From assembly GCA_018436595.1 (NCBI GenBank), contig JAHDLC010000034.1, positions 1 through 64,000 on the forward strand: a stretch of 64,000 nt of DNA. Direction: 5' to 3'. This document shows positions 51,729 to 60,360 of the stretch, piece by piece (within the stretch, counting starts at the first letter, position 1; every line of letters begins with the position of its first letter). Both the position numbers and the translations under genes were made by a program. Source of the DNA: Synergistaceae bacterium (GTDB lineage Bacteria; Synergistota; Synergistia; Synergistales; Aminobacteriaceae). Under the pieces are notes generated by a model. It saw only the letters and a program-made list of their open reading frames with translations, was not told the DNA's origin and made no database searches.

Positions 51729-54221
51729 CTACCGGCCCACGAGGCCCATGCCGTTGATGATGCGGTCAAGCATCTCGTCGACTGTGGTTATGTACCGTGC
51801 CATGGCGTTGAAGGCCTGCTGGAACTTGATGATACTCATCATTTCTTCGTCGATGTTGACCCCCATGACCGACTGCCGCTGGTTGGTGATCTGGCTGATG
51901 AGGGTATCCTGGTTTTTCTGCATGGTGGCGGCCCGGTCTCCCTGGGCGCCGAGGCTCGCGATGAAGGACTCGTAGAACTCGTTGAAGTCCGCGCTTCTGC
52001 TCTGGAGGACCTTGGTCTGCTTGAGCTGGGCCATGCGGAGGGCGTTGCTGCCGTCCCCGGAGCCGTTGGAGAAGCCGTTTCCGTCGCCCGAGGCGGCCGC
52101 GATGAGACTGCGGTCCTCGTCGATCTCCCTGTTGATTTCAAACAGGCGGCTCGCGCCGTACTGGACCGCTATAGGGTCGAAGTAGGCCACCCCTGTGACG
52201 GATTCGCTCTCCCCCACTCCGTAGCCGCCATAATGGAGGGCGTTCATCTCCTTGACGAGACCGTAGGCCATTTCGTCGAGGACGTCGAGGAAGTTGAGGA
52301 TGATGTCGTCCCGGGCCTCGAGGGCGCCCCTGATGGCCCCTCCCGTGACGTGGTGCTTCACGGTGATGTCCGATTCGCCCACGGCCCGAAGCTCCAGCCG
52401 GATGCCCGGAGAGACTTCCTCGAGGGTGCCTGCGGAGTAGTCGTTGAGGACCGGAACGCGCCTGGCGTCCCGCACCATGTTGCTTTCCGAAAGATAGAGT
52501 TTTCCGTCGAAGGTGAAGGCGGCGTCCCGGGCATATTCCCTGTAGTTGGTGCTGCCGTCGCCGTTGAGGAACCCGAGGCGCTTGGCAATCTGGAGGCTGC
52601 CGTTTTCGTCACCGAGGACGTTGATCCGGTGAGCCTCCCCGGCCACGTTGCTTTCGAGGGACAGGAAGTAGGTGTTCGTGGCGGCGTCCAGCTCGATGGA
52701 TGCATGGAGCCAGTCCTCGGGCCTGGAAAGGCCGTTTTCACCGTCGGAAAAGGCGCTGTTGATCTTGTTCTTTATGGTTTCCAGGGTATCCTCCTCCACC
52801 ACTTCGATGGAAACGGAAGGAGCGGAGTTTTCCATTCCGAGGGCGGAGACGAGGCCGCCCTTGATGTCCGTTATGGAGAGAAGGTGGTTCAGCGGACTGG
52901 AAAGGGTCATCTGGGTGCCGGCAGTGTTGAGCGTCGCGGTGATTTCGCCGCCGAAACTCGTGGTGAGGAACCCCTGGAGGTCGGTCAGCGTGAGGTCGGA
53001 GGCAGCGGACGACGCCGCATTGACGCCGTCGGAGAGATCCCACGTACCGGTTCCGTCGTTCCACGTCACGGAAATTTCCCTTTCGAAGGATCCGGCGGAT
53101 ACTCTGAAAGAATGGCTTTCTCCCGGAATCCCCGCGGGGAGGACCGTGCCTCCGGTCAGGACCGAGGAGACGGACCTGGTGCCCTGGCTTCCCACCTGGA
53201 GGGTGAAGGTGCCCCTGAGGTTGAGGGCTTCCGTCATGGTTTCGGGCTTGATCCGGTCCGGACAGGTGGATTCGCCGTACCCCACAGTCCAGGCGGATTC
53301 GGAGGCAAGGCGCTGGACGTTCACGGTGTGCACCGCTTCGGGGGCTCCCTGTTCGATGGTAGCGAAGAGCACCGACGGGTCGGAGACGTGGTCGAAGAGG
53401 TTGTCCTCCACCTGGACGTCGAAGAAGCCGGTGTTTCCTGCCACGGGAACGGTGACGAGATGCCGGGTCTGGTCTCCCTGGACGAGAAGCTTGCCTCCCA
53501 GGTCGATTTTGAATTCCCCGTCCCCTTCGAGGCAGGGAGGGTTCACAGAGATGTCGATGAGCTTCGAAAGCTTGTCCACCAGCAGGTCCCGCTTGTCCAT
53601 GAGGTCGTTGGGATTGCCCCCCACGCCCTGAACCTGCCTGATGGTGGTGTTGATGCCGGCGATCTGGTCGATGAGGGTGTTGGCCTCGTCCACCATGAGA
53701 TCGATCTCCCTGTTGAGTGAGGTCCGGTATTCGTCGTAGTTTCTGACGAGCTGGCCGAGGTAGACGGTGAGGTTCTTGGTTTTTTCCACCATGTCCTCCC
53801 GGACGGCGGAGTCGTCGGGTCTCTTGCTGAGTTCCTGGAGGCTCGACCAGTAGGTGTCAAGGGCGGTTTTCAGCCCCTCACCGGCAGGTTCGTTGACGTA
53901 AACTTCTACAGTGGACAGGGCGTTCTGGACCTGGTCCCAGTAGCCCTTGACGGTCATTTCTTCCCTGTACTGGATGTCGAGGAAGGCGTCCCTGAGGCGG
54001 ACGATGGCGTCGATCTGCACGCCCGTGCCCACCTGCCCCGGGATATCGGGCCGGTTGAAGGCGGGGTTGGTGAAGGGGCTCGTGGTGGAGGGTTCCACCC
54101 TCTGGCGGGAGTACCCTTCCACGTCCGCATTGGAGATGTTGTGCCCCGCCGTCTCCATGCCCCGGCGGAAATAGTCCATGGCACGCCGTCCCATTTCAAG
54201 TCCGAAGAAGTTGTTCCACAT
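51729..54221 (-). CDS. flgK: Flagellar hook-associated protein 1 (FlgK)
   Basis: First hook-filament junction protein. 830 aa, longer than the typical 450-650. N-terminal rod/hook motif (ETAGHNISNADVEGYSRQRV), the long coiled coil of D1 (NREIDLMVDEANTLIDQIAGIN) and the C-terminal signature NIDEEMMSIIKFQQAFNAMA are all present. The central insert has Thr/Ser-rich beta-type sequence like its partner FlgL. It follows flgN with an AGGAGGG site. Confidence 0.95.
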   Translation of the reverse strand: MWNNFFGLEMGRRAMDYFRRGMETAGHNISNADVEGYSRQRVEPSTTSPFTNPAFNRPDIPGQVGTGVQIDAIVRLRDAFLDIQYREEMTVKGYWDQVQNALSTVEVYVNEPAGEGLKTALDTYWSSLQELSKRPDDSAVREDMVEKTKNLTVYLGQLVRNYDEYRTSLNREIDLMVDEANTLIDQIAGINTTIRQVQGVGGNPNDLMDKRDLLVDKLSKLIDISVNPPCLEGDGEFKIDLGGKLLVQGDQTRHLVTVPVAGNTGFFDVQVEDNLFDHVSDPSVLFATIEQGAPEAVHTVNVQRLASESAWTVGYGESTCPDRIKPETMTEALNLRGTFTLQVGSQGTRSVSSVLTGGTVLPAGIPGESHSFRVSAGSFEREISVTWNDGTGTWDLSDGVNAASSAASDLTLTDLQGFLTTSFGGEITATLNTAGTQMTLSSPLNHLLSITDIKGGLVSALGMENSAPSVSIEVVEEDTLETIKNKINSAFSDGENGLSRPEDWLHASIELDAATNTYFLSLESNVAGEAHRINVLGDENGSLQIAKRLGFLNGDGSTNYREYARDAAFTFDGKLYLSESNMVRDARRVPVLNDYSAGTLEEVSPGIRLELRAVGESDITVKHHVTGGAIRGALEARDDIILNFLDVLDEMAYGLVKEMNALHYGGYGVGESESVTGVAYFDPIAVQYGASRLFEINREIDEDRSLIAAASGDGNGFSNGSGDGSNALRMAQLKQTKVLQSRSADFNEFYESFIASLGAQGDRAATMQKNQDTLISQITNQRQSVMGVNIDEEMMSIIKFQQAFNAMARYITTVDEMLDRIINGMGLVGR

Positions 54222-54235
54222 GGCCTATGGCCCTC

Positions 54236-54685
54236 CTAACCCCGAAAGTCCACTCCCGGCCGGGAGGGGTACATTCCCTGAAGCCGTCTCCATTCGGCGA
54301 TCATCATGCCGCCGAGACGCTGGTTTTCATCCACGAGGCCCGCCAGAATCTGCATTTCCGACTGGAGTTTCCGCACGGCCATCTCCAGTTCGGCTGCCCT
54401 TTCTTTCAGGGAGACACTTTCCTCCCCCCGGAGGCGTTCGCAGATGGCGGAAACCTTCGGCTCGCAGCCGAGCTGGGCCGCCAACTCTCCCGCCATTTTG
54501 CCCCTCTGGTTCTCCAGGGCTTCGGCGGAAAAACCGATTTTCTGCAGTTCCCGGAAGAGATCCTGTAATAATTCGAGGCGCCCGTTCCGGAGCGCCTCTC
54601 GTTGCTGCACGGTGACATCCGCAAGAGCCCGCAGCGCTTCTGCCTGCCGGGCAAGCACCGCGCCCAGGGCAGCGGGAGACGCCAC
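54236..54685 (-). CDS. flgN: FlgN-type flagellar export chaperone
   Basis: 149-aa, almost wholly helical protein with heptad-like patterns; FlgN chaperones FlgK and FlgL to the export apparatus. Sequence identity is low in this family; the assignment leans on size, coiled coil and position between flgM and flgK. GTG start 2 bases after the flgM stop, with GGAGGAATAGAG upstream. Confidence 0.8.
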   Translation of the reverse strand: MASPAALGAVLARQAEALRALADVTVQQREALRNGRLELLQDLFRELQKIGFSAEALENQRGKMAGELAAQLGCEPKVSAICERLRGEESVSLKERAAELEMAVRKLQSEMQILAGLVDENQRLGGMMIAEWRRLQGMYPSRPGVDFRG

Positions 54686-54687
54686 CT

Positions 54688-54975
54688 CTATTCCTCCCCG
54701 TTCAGCAGGCCGGCGACGATGAGACTTCGGGCGACCTTCTCGAGGTCGGGAGCGTAGGTCCCTTCCTGGATCTGTTTTCTGAAGCCTTCGACAAGATCTT
54801 CGCGGACGTCGGGAATCTTCTTCAGCTCCGCCGAGACCTTGGAGAGCTCCACGGCGAAGGAGCTGAACTCCACGCCGTCCCTGCCCCCCTCTCCGGAGGC
54901 CGACTGGTAGCTTTTCTTCACGTTGATCTTGTTTACCGCTTTCGGTCCGTATACTCCAGGAATCTTCTCAATCAT
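54688..54975 (-). CDS. flgM: Anti-sigma-28 factor FlgM
   Basis: 95 aa. The C-terminal sigma-binding segment reads KIPDVREDLVEGFRKQIQEG and continues with the typical VARSLI; the N-terminal half is polar and probably disordered. It holds sigma-28 until hook completion and is then exported. ATG at 54975 has GGGGTG at 6 bases; a GTG at 54984 is possible. It has its own sigma-28 promoter. Confidence 0.9.
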   Translation of the reverse strand: MIEKIPGVYGPKAVNKINVKKSYQSASGEGGRDGVEFSSFAVELSKVSAELKKIPDVREDLVEGFRKQIQEGTYAPDLEKVARSLIVAGLLNGEE

Positions 54976-55017
54976 GTCGATCACCCCGTACAGGAGAAAC
55001 TTTTCTCTTCACAATGG

Positions 55018-55045
55018 TTATCGGACGACAACCTTTCAGGCTTTA
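55018..55045 (-). promoter_or_regulatory. Sigma-28 promoter before flgM
   Basis: Minus strand: TAAAGCCT (55038-55045), 12 bases, TCCGATAA (55018-55025). Same 12-base spacing and same -10 as the flagellin promoter. The -35 spans the last codons and the stop of comF. Confidence 0.72.
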
Positions 55046-55662
55046 GGGGCAATGGTCCAGGCAAGGGCGAGAACCGCCCTTCCTCCTCCGCGGGCCGCGG
55101 CGTCGGCGGCCCGGAGCAGTGTGGTGCCCGTGGTGGAGACATCGTCCACGAGCACGGCTCTCTTTCCCGCAAGTTCTTTTCCCCGGGGAAGGATCGCCCC
55201 GGCGGGCATGCGCCTTCGCTCCCCTTCCTCCAGGGAGGTTTGGGCTGTCCGGAGGCCGTTCCACTGCAGGCCGTCCGCCACGGGAACGCCCCATTCCCGG
55301 GAAATTCCCTCGGCGAGGGCCCGGGACTGGTTGTATCCCCTTCCGCTGTCGGCGTGGAGTGGTACGGGTACGAGAATATCGCAGGGAGGAACCGGAAATA
55401 TCCTGCCGAGGGCCCGGCCCATGACAACGCCGAGGGGACGGTTCCGGCCGTATTTCAGTTCGAGGACGAGGTCCCGGAGTATTCCTTCGTGGATTCCTCC
55501 CGCCTCGAGGGTCAGGGAGCCGAGGTCCGCCGGAAGGGGCGGCGCCAGAAGGGGCAGAAGACAGGTAACGCAGGCCGGCACACCCAGGGCCCCGCAGAAA
55601 GGGCAGGCGGTCGGCCAAAGGAGGTGGGTTCCGAAGCGGAGGACCGCCTCAGGAATACTCAA
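55036..55662 (-). CDS. ComF family phosphoribosyltransferase-like protein
   Basis: 208 aa. An N-terminal zinc-ribbon-like pair (CPFCG...CVTC) is followed by a phosphoribosyltransferase fold with RGYNQSRALAEGIS and the PRPP-loop AVLVDDVSTTGTTL. ComF proteins are linked to DNA uptake or DNA repair. TTG at 55662 with GGAGG nearby overlaps the GNAT stop by 14 bases. The longer open frame upstream is the GNAT gene read in another frame. Confidence 0.85.
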   Translation of the reverse strand: MSIPEAVLRFGTHLLWPTACPFCGALGVPACVTCLLPLLAPPLPADLGSLTLEAGGIHEGILRDLVLELKYGRNRPLGVVMGRALGRIFPVPPCDILVPVPLHADSGRGYNQSRALAEGISREWGVPVADGLQWNGLRTAQTSLEEGERRRMPAGAILPRGKELAGKRAVLVDDVSTTGTTLLRAADAAARGGGRAVLALAWTIAPKA

Positions 55663-56068
55663 TGGGCCTCCGGAGAAGCATGAGGGCCCCTTCCTTCGGG
55701 GCGAACCCGTGGGGGGTGAGGAAGGAAGAGAGTTCGCTGGTGTAGGTGATGATGAGGGGAATGTGCTTGACCGCCGGGTGGCCGAGGGCGTAATCCAGCA
55801 GCGAGGTGCCCACCTTCTTCCCCTGGTGGTCCGGGTGGACCATGATGTCCCACAGGGAAGCCCTGTAGACAAAGTCGGTGAGTATGCGGCAGAAGGCAAC
55901 AAGGTGATCGTCATGCCGTACGCTGAAGCACATGGACGTGCCTTCCAGCATCCTGGCGATGTCGTCCTGGGAACGGCTCTTGCCCCACCGGGTGAACCGG
56001 TAGAGGTTGGCCAGCTCCTCCGGGGAGACGGCGTGCTTGCTGTCGTAGAAAAAGTACCCGCCGTTCAT
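55649..56068 (-). CDS. GNAT family N-acetyltransferase
   Basis: 139 aa. The acetyl-CoA loop is seen as VHPDHQGKKVGTSLL with the typical preceding strand (ASLWDIMVHP) and a C-terminal hydrophobic strand. Substrate not recognised. The ATG at 56068 overlaps the stop of the zinc-ribbon gene (ATGA), linking it to the comF-flgM chain. Confidence 0.85.
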   Translation of the reverse strand: MNGGYFFYDSKHAVSPEELANLYRFTRWGKSRSQDDIARMLEGTSMCFSVRHDDHLVAFCRILTDFVYRASLWDIMVHPDHQGKKVGTSLLDYALGHPAVKHIPLIITYTSELSSFLTPHGFAPKEGALMLLRRPIEYS

Positions 56069-56283
56069 GACCTGTCCTCGTCAGCCGGCCGGCCGGCAAG
56101 GGCCATGCCGCACACGATTTTCCGCAGGTCGGTTTTCCGGGCGTCCGACGACACGGGAAGCTGCACCACCTGCCCGGTACCGCAGCACGGGCAGATCCAG
56201 GTGGCCCTCGCCATGCCGTCCGCGTCCGGGGTTCCCGCGATGACCTTCGATTCTCCGCAAACCTGGCACGCCACGATCAGCAT
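56065..56283 (-). CDS. Small zinc-ribbon protein
   Basis: 72 aa with two CxxC knuckles (CQVCGES at residues 6-9, CPCCGTG at about 31-34), a pattern for zinc binding. GGAGGCTGAAAA precedes the ATG, and ATGA overlap with the GNAT gene downstream supports expression. No specific function recognised. Confidence 0.7.
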   Translation of the reverse strand: MLIVACQVCGESKVIAGTPDADGMARATWICPCCGTGQVVQLPVSSDARKTDLRKIVCGMALAGRPADEDRS

Positions 56284-56300
56284 TTTTCAGCCTCCAGCCT

Positions 56301-57470
56301 TTATTGTTCCTCCGCCGGGCGTATGGAGATTGCCACCCGCACGGGACCTTCCGTATAGATGTCTTCCGCCGCGGAAATCTCAACTGTGAGTTTCCCTTCC
56401 GCTTTTCGTATGGTGTCCACCGCATCGAAAAATTCCGTGGCATCCAGGGCGCCCACTTTCCCGGTGGCGGGGTCCGGTTTGATTGAATCCTGGACTGCCT
56501 TTCTGTTCACCATCCGCAGTATGAGATGGAGCTCGGCCTCGGCGTTCTCGCCCACCGTCCCGGGATCCACGGCCTGGACATAGAGGACTTCACCCTTCCG
56601 GTAGACGAGCACGCTGTCGCTGACCTCGTAGGTTATCCTGATGTCCTCCCCGAAGACGGCGTTCGCAACGGCGACGGTGCGGACGAATTTCCGGCCCTGC
56701 TGTTCCGTACAGGCGGCGATGCTCTCCATTTCTTTTTCGATGTCGGCGGCGAGGACGATCTCCGAGGGGCTGAGACCTGTTCTGGCGGCGATGACGTATT
56801 CCGCCTGGCGCCGCAGATCCTGGAAGATCTGCTCCGCCTCCGACCGGCCGCTCATGGGTTCCACGGCCATCTGGCCGAGGATCTCTTTGGCGAAGACGGC
56901 GATGCGGCCGCTCCGGATCTGGATAAGGCCCTTCCTGAGCTCCTCGGCCTCGGTCTTGAGCTCTTCCACGGAAGCGGCGAGGGCTTTCTTTTCTTCTTCG
57001 AGCTGATCCCGCTCTTTCTGGGTGGTATCAAGGCTCTGCCGGATTTCCTCGAGAAGGGGCTGGGCGGTGGCGAGTTCCTTCTGGACGGAGAGGAGCTTCT
57101 CCTCCTGCTCCTTGAGGCGCTTTTCGCTGTCCAGAAGGTTGAGGGCCATGAGCTGGGATTCGCTCCGGCTTTCCTGGAGGTCCCTGGTGAGGGACTGGAG
57201 CTGCCCCTGGATAAATTTCATGCTGAAGAGGGCTGTGCGAACGTTTTCCGAGATGACGGTCATGGTGATCAGGATGGCGATGGAGATGAACATTCCGGTG
57301 ATGGCGGTGATGAGACGGCTGGTGTCCCGGGGGCGAAGGCCGAAGAGGGAGATCCGCTTTTTCCCGATGCGCATTCCGAGGACGTCGCCGAGGTACGCAA
57401 GAATGCCGCTGACCACGATCAGCGTGAGGATGAGTCTCCAGTTCATGTCTGACCAGAGTTGCAGCTGCAT
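56301..57470 (-). CDS. DUF3084 family membrane coiled-coil protein
   Basis: 389 aa. Two N-terminal hydrophobic segments (about 10-30 and 52-75), a short loop KKRISLFGLRPRDTSR between them, a long coiled coil (about 85-185; Leu/Glu/Gln-rich) and a C-terminal beta domain. The family has no established function. GGGAGGATCGCC before ATG 57470 is strong. It heads a run that continues through comF into flgM. Confidence 0.85.
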   Translation of the reverse strand: MQLQLWSDMNWRLILTLIVVSGILAYLGDVLGMRIGKKRISLFGLRPRDTSRLITAITGMFISIAILITMTVISENVRTALFSMKFIQGQLQSLTRDLQESRSESQLMALNLLDSEKRLKEQEEKLLSVQKELATAQPLLEEIRQSLDTTQKERDQLEEEKKALAASVEELKTEAEELRKGLIQIRSGRIAVFAKEILGQMAVEPMSGRSEAEQIFQDLRRQAEYVIAARTGLSPSEIVLAADIEKEMESIAACTEQQGRKFVRTVAVANAVFGEDIRITYEVSDSVLVYRKGEVLYVQAVDPGTVGENAEAELHLILRMVNRKAVQDSIKPDPATGKVGALDATEFFDAVDTIRKAEGKLTVEISAAEDIYTEGPVRVAISIRPAEEQ

Positions 57471-57542
57471 GGCGATCCTCCCGGCCGTTCCGGCTTGTCC
57501 GCCTTCCGGAGCATGAGAGGCCCCGAAATGAACGGATGACTT

Positions 57543-57555
57543 GTCTATTATAGAC
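57543..57555 (-). promoter_or_regulatory. Palindromic TATAAT element upstream of the DUF3084 gene
   Basis: GTCTATTATAGAC is a perfect inverted repeat; on the minus strand it contains TATAAT (57547-57552), 77 bases before the gene. No convincing -35 at 16-18 bases, so either a weak promoter or an operator. Confidence 0.4.
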
Positions 57556-57628
57556 GAGTCTCCCGGAATGGGCCACGAAATTTCACTGATTTTTCAGGTG
57601 TGAGGGAAAGTAAACCTGGAAACAAATG

Positions 57629-57880
57629 CAGATTCTTCGTCGCGAAAAACCGCTCCTCAGAATGACAGGAAAGCAGGCTACCAAGGGTTGCCGTCCTGAA
57701 CGAAGTTATCACCCATCCTCCCGAGCGAAGGCGAGGGATGCCGTTTTTGGACTCTGAAATCAAAGGCAGATCCCTCCTCGCTCCGCTCGTTCGGGATGAC
57801 AGAAAAAACACTCGTTCGGGACAACAGAAAAGAACACTCGTTCGGGACAACAGAAAAGAATGCTCGTTCGGGATGAAGGA
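57629..57880. repeat. Interspersed hairpin-repeat cluster 4 with 26-base tandem repeats
   Basis: The same repeat family between the DUF3084 and YkgJ-like genes, here with GATTCTT/AGAATGACA and GATCCCTC/GGGATGACA variants. It ends in three near-identical tandem units of about 26 bases containing CTCGTTCGGGAC (57800-57877). No gene. Confidence 0.85.
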
Positions 57881-57891
57881 AATCCCGGCCC

Positions 57892-58308
57892 TCAGAGGAG
57901 GTCCGGGAAGGGGCAGGCGGCCATGGCCAGGGCAATTTCCTCTGCGGAGTGGAATTCTCCCCCGTTCATGCCGGGGCAGCTTCGCGCCGCCTCGTCCCAT
58001 GCCTCCGGCGAGGCCAGCAGGACGGGCCAGAAAGGGAAGAGGCTGCACTGGAGGGGGCGGACAGGATAGATCCTGCACAGGTTTGTGACGGCGTCATGGA
58101 AGACGCACTCGCCCCCGCTCTTTTCCTTCAGGCTGGGGGCCCGCCACTTGCCGGTGACGAAACGATTCCTGAATTCGCCGGCGTCAACGCCGAGAAAGGC
58201 GGCCATGGCCGCCTCTTCTTCCGGTGTGAAATAGATTGCCCCCGGCTCTCCACGGCAGCACCGGCCGCATCCGAGGCAGGTAAACCGGAGTCCCTCCTCC
58301 CACCACAC
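57892..58308 (-). CDS. YkgJ-like zinc/iron-chelating cysteine-cluster protein
   Basis: 138 aa with the CLGCGRCCRGEPG cluster near the N-terminus and further Cys at C...IYPVRPLQCSLFP and SCPGM, the pattern of the CxxCxxCC family that binds a metal cluster. Function unknown in general. GTG at 58308 directly follows the flgJ stop; there is no other plausible start before the cluster. Confidence 0.85.
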   Translation of the reverse strand: MWWEEGLRFTCLGCGRCCRGEPGAIYFTPEEEAAMAAFLGVDAGEFRNRFVTGKWRAPSLKEKSGGECVFHDAVTNLCRIYPVRPLQCSLFPFWPVLLASPEAWDEAARSCPGMNGGEFHSAEEIALAMAACPFPDLL

Positions 58309-58653
58309 CTAGGAGGGGCTTCCTTTCTCTTTTTCTTTCCCCTCCAGGTGGGGAACGAGAGATTCGTAGAGCATTTTCCACATGCCCGAACCTCCGCTGC
58401 GGCTAAGATATTCCGAGGACATTTCCACTGAGAGGTCTTCCAGGGGGCCGAAGGGCCGGTCCCGGTCCTCCCGGCCGCCGATCTCCCGGGCATTGGATGC
58501 CATCTTTTTCCAGATTTCCGCCAGGAGAATGGATTCGAACTGCTGGCAGGCCTCCTTTAGCCTATCGTGTTCTTTTTTTGCCTTTCCTTCGTCGGGCGAT
58601 CCGGAGGGACGGGACGAGAGGGTCGCCGCCGCAAGGGGATGAAAGAGAGTCAC
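58309..58653 (-). CDS. flgJ: Rod-binding protein FlgJ (rod-capping domain only)
   Basis: 114 aa matching the N-terminal rod-binding half of FlgJ (CQQFESILLAEIWKKM, then PFGPLEDLSVEMSSEYLSRSGG); no muramidase domain, a common form outside Proteobacteria. The start is a GTG at 58653, 2 bases after the flgI stop, with a weak ribosome site. It ends the rod/ring run. Confidence 0.85.
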   Translation of the reverse strand: MTLFHPLAAATLSSRPSGSPDEGKAKKEHDRLKEACQQFESILLAEIWKKMASNAREIGGREDRDRPFGPLEDLSVEMSSEYLSRSGGSGMWKMLYESLVPHLEGKEKEKGSPS

Positions 58654-58655
58654 GG

Positions 58656-59768
58656 CTACATCACCACCAGTTCGCCGTGGAGCGCCCCGGCCTCTTTGAC
58701 GGCCTGGAGGATGGCGATGACGTCCCTCGGAGAGGCACCCACCGAGTTGAGGGCGTCCACGAGCTCCTTCACGGTGCTTGTGGAATCAAGGGCAATAAGC
58801 TGGGCTGCACTTTCCTGGGCCTGCACGTCCGTGCGGGGCTGAACGGCGGTCCTCCCGCCGGAGAAGGGCTGGGGCTGGACCACTTCAGGGCTTTCGGTGA
58901 CCTGGACGGTGAGGTTGCCGTGAGCGACGGCCACGGAACTGATCCTCACGTTCCCGCCCATGACCACGGTGCCCGTCCGTTCGTTGACTGCCACCCTGGC
59001 CGCGCTGTCGGGCCGGAGAGACAGTCCCTCGATCCGGGCAAGGAAGGAGGCAGGGGACACTGCATACTGGGGCGGGACGTTGACGGCCACCCGTCCGGCA
59101 TCCACAGCAAAGGCCACGGCGCCGAAGGCGCTGTTGATGGCCCGGGCCATCCGGTCGGAGGTGGTGAAGTCGGGGTTCCGCAGCAGGAGGCTGACCTGCC
59201 TGCCCATCAGGGTGAAGTCTGTCTGGACGTCCCGCTCGACAATGGCGCCTCCGGGAACGCGCCCCACGGTGACCACGTTCTTTGACACCGATGCTGCAGC
59301 GCCGGCGGCGGCGAATCCGCCAACCATGACGGGACCCTGGGCCACGGCGTACACAGCGCCGTCGGCCCCCTTGAGGGGAACCTGGAGCAGGGTGCCCCCC
59401 TGGAGGCTCTTGGCGTCACCCATGGTGCTCACGGTGACGTCGATCCTCTGCCCGGGACGGGCGAAGGGGGGAAGATCGGCGGTAATGGTGACCACCGCCA
59501 CATTTTTGCTCTTCACGGCCTTGTCGTTCAGGGTCACGCCGAACTGGCTCATGAGGTTCCGTATCATCTGGGTCGCCATGGTCCCCTTGTCGCCCGTGCC
59601 CTGAAGGCCCATGACGATGCCTACGCCAACGAGCTGGTTCGACCGGACGCCTTCCACGTCGGCAAGGTCCTTTATCCGGACGGTGGGGTGTATTTCCGCT
59701 CCTGCGGACATGGAGGCCCCAAGGAGAAGAAGGAGAAGGACTGCAGCGACTCTGCCCGTGAGTTTCAT
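58656..59768 (-). CDS. flgI: Flagellar P-ring protein FlgI
   Basis: 370 aa with a signal peptide (VAAVLLLLLLGASMSAGA). Family blocks: VRIKDLADVEGVRSNQLVGV, GLQGTGDKG, DVTVSTMGDAKSLQGGTL, and C-terminal KELVDALNSVGASPRDVIAI. Forms the periplasmic P ring and implies a peptidoglycan layer under an outer membrane. Follows flgH with a 13-base gap. Confidence 0.96.
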   Translation of the reverse strand: MKLTGRVAAVLLLLLLGASMSAGAEIHPTVRIKDLADVEGVRSNQLVGVGIVMGLQGTGDKGTMATQMIRNLMSQFGVTLNDKAVKSKNVAVVTITADLPPFARPGQRIDVTVSTMGDAKSLQGGTLLQVPLKGADGAVYAVAQGPVMVGGFAAAGAAASVSKNVVTVGRVPGGAIVERDVQTDFTLMGRQVSLLLRNPDFTTSDRMARAINSAFGAVAFAVDAGRVAVNVPPQYAVSPASFLARIEGLSLRPDSAARVAVNERTGTVVMGGNVRISSVAVAHGNLTVQVTESPEVVQPQPFSGGRTAVQPRTDVQAQESAAQLIALDSTSTVKELVDALNSVGASPRDVIAILQAVKEAGALHGELVVM

Positions 59769-59781
59769 ATTCCGCTCCTCC

Positions 59782-60360
59782 CTAGAAAATGGTCTGCAGG
59801 ATCTGGGTCAGGATTCCGGGCTTCTGGAGGCGGGTAAGCGCTCCCTTGCCCTTGACGCCGATTTCCGCGTTGGCGATCTTGTCGCTCGATATCTGGTTGT
59901 AGCTGTCCACGTCCTGGGGACGGATGACCCCCACCACCTGGAGCTGGAGCGTTTCCTCGTGGGTGGCGATGTCCCTGGTTCCCTCGATGATGAGGTTGCC
60001 GTTCGGCAGTATGTCGGTAACCAGGCAGGTGATCTGGGTCTGGGCGGTATGGGTCCGTTCCGTGGATCCGTCGCCCTTCATGTTGCTTTTCGAGCTGAAG
60101 CCGAAGGCCTTGATGAAGTCGAAGATCCCCACGCCGTCCGCCACGTTGCTGTCGTTCGACTTGGAGACGTCGGTCTTTCCCTGGTCCTTTGTCCTCGTTC
60201 TCTCGTTCACCACTACGGTGACGATGTCCCCCACGCTGGTGGGACGCCTGTCGGCCACCCAGTTCGACCTGTCGTCCCACAGGGAACGGGCCTGGGCCTG
60301 AAAGGGCGTTGCCCCGAACAAAAGAAGCAGCGCTGCTGCCGCAAGGATTATTTTTTTCAC
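59782..60360 (-). CDS. flgH: Flagellar L-ring protein FlgH without lipobox
   Basis: 192 aa. A signal peptide (LAAAALLLLFGATPFQAQA) precedes the L-ring domain (VGDIVTVVVNERTRTKDQGK, then GNLIIEGTRDI). The conserved Cys of most FlgH lipoproteins is absent; the likely cleavage is after QAQA. GTG at 60360 overlaps the flgA stop (GTGA) with GGAGGTG upstream. The encoded ring implies an outer membrane. Confidence 0.93.
   Translation of the reverse strand: MKKIILAAAALLLLFGATPFQAQARSLWDDRSNWVADRRPTSVGDIVTVVVNERTRTKDQGKTDVSKSNDSNVADGVGIFDFIKAFGFSSKSNMKGDGSTERTHTAQTQITCLVTDILPNGNLIIEGTRDIATHEETLQLQVVGVIRPQDVDSYNQISSDKIANAEIGVKGKGALTRLQKPGILTQILQTIF

Noticed and set aside
50832-53720. 962-codon plus-strand ORF opposite flgL/flgK
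   Set aside because: Antisense shadow of clear flagellar genes; its composition (Val/Gly/Asp/His-rich) is typical of reverse-frame artefacts.
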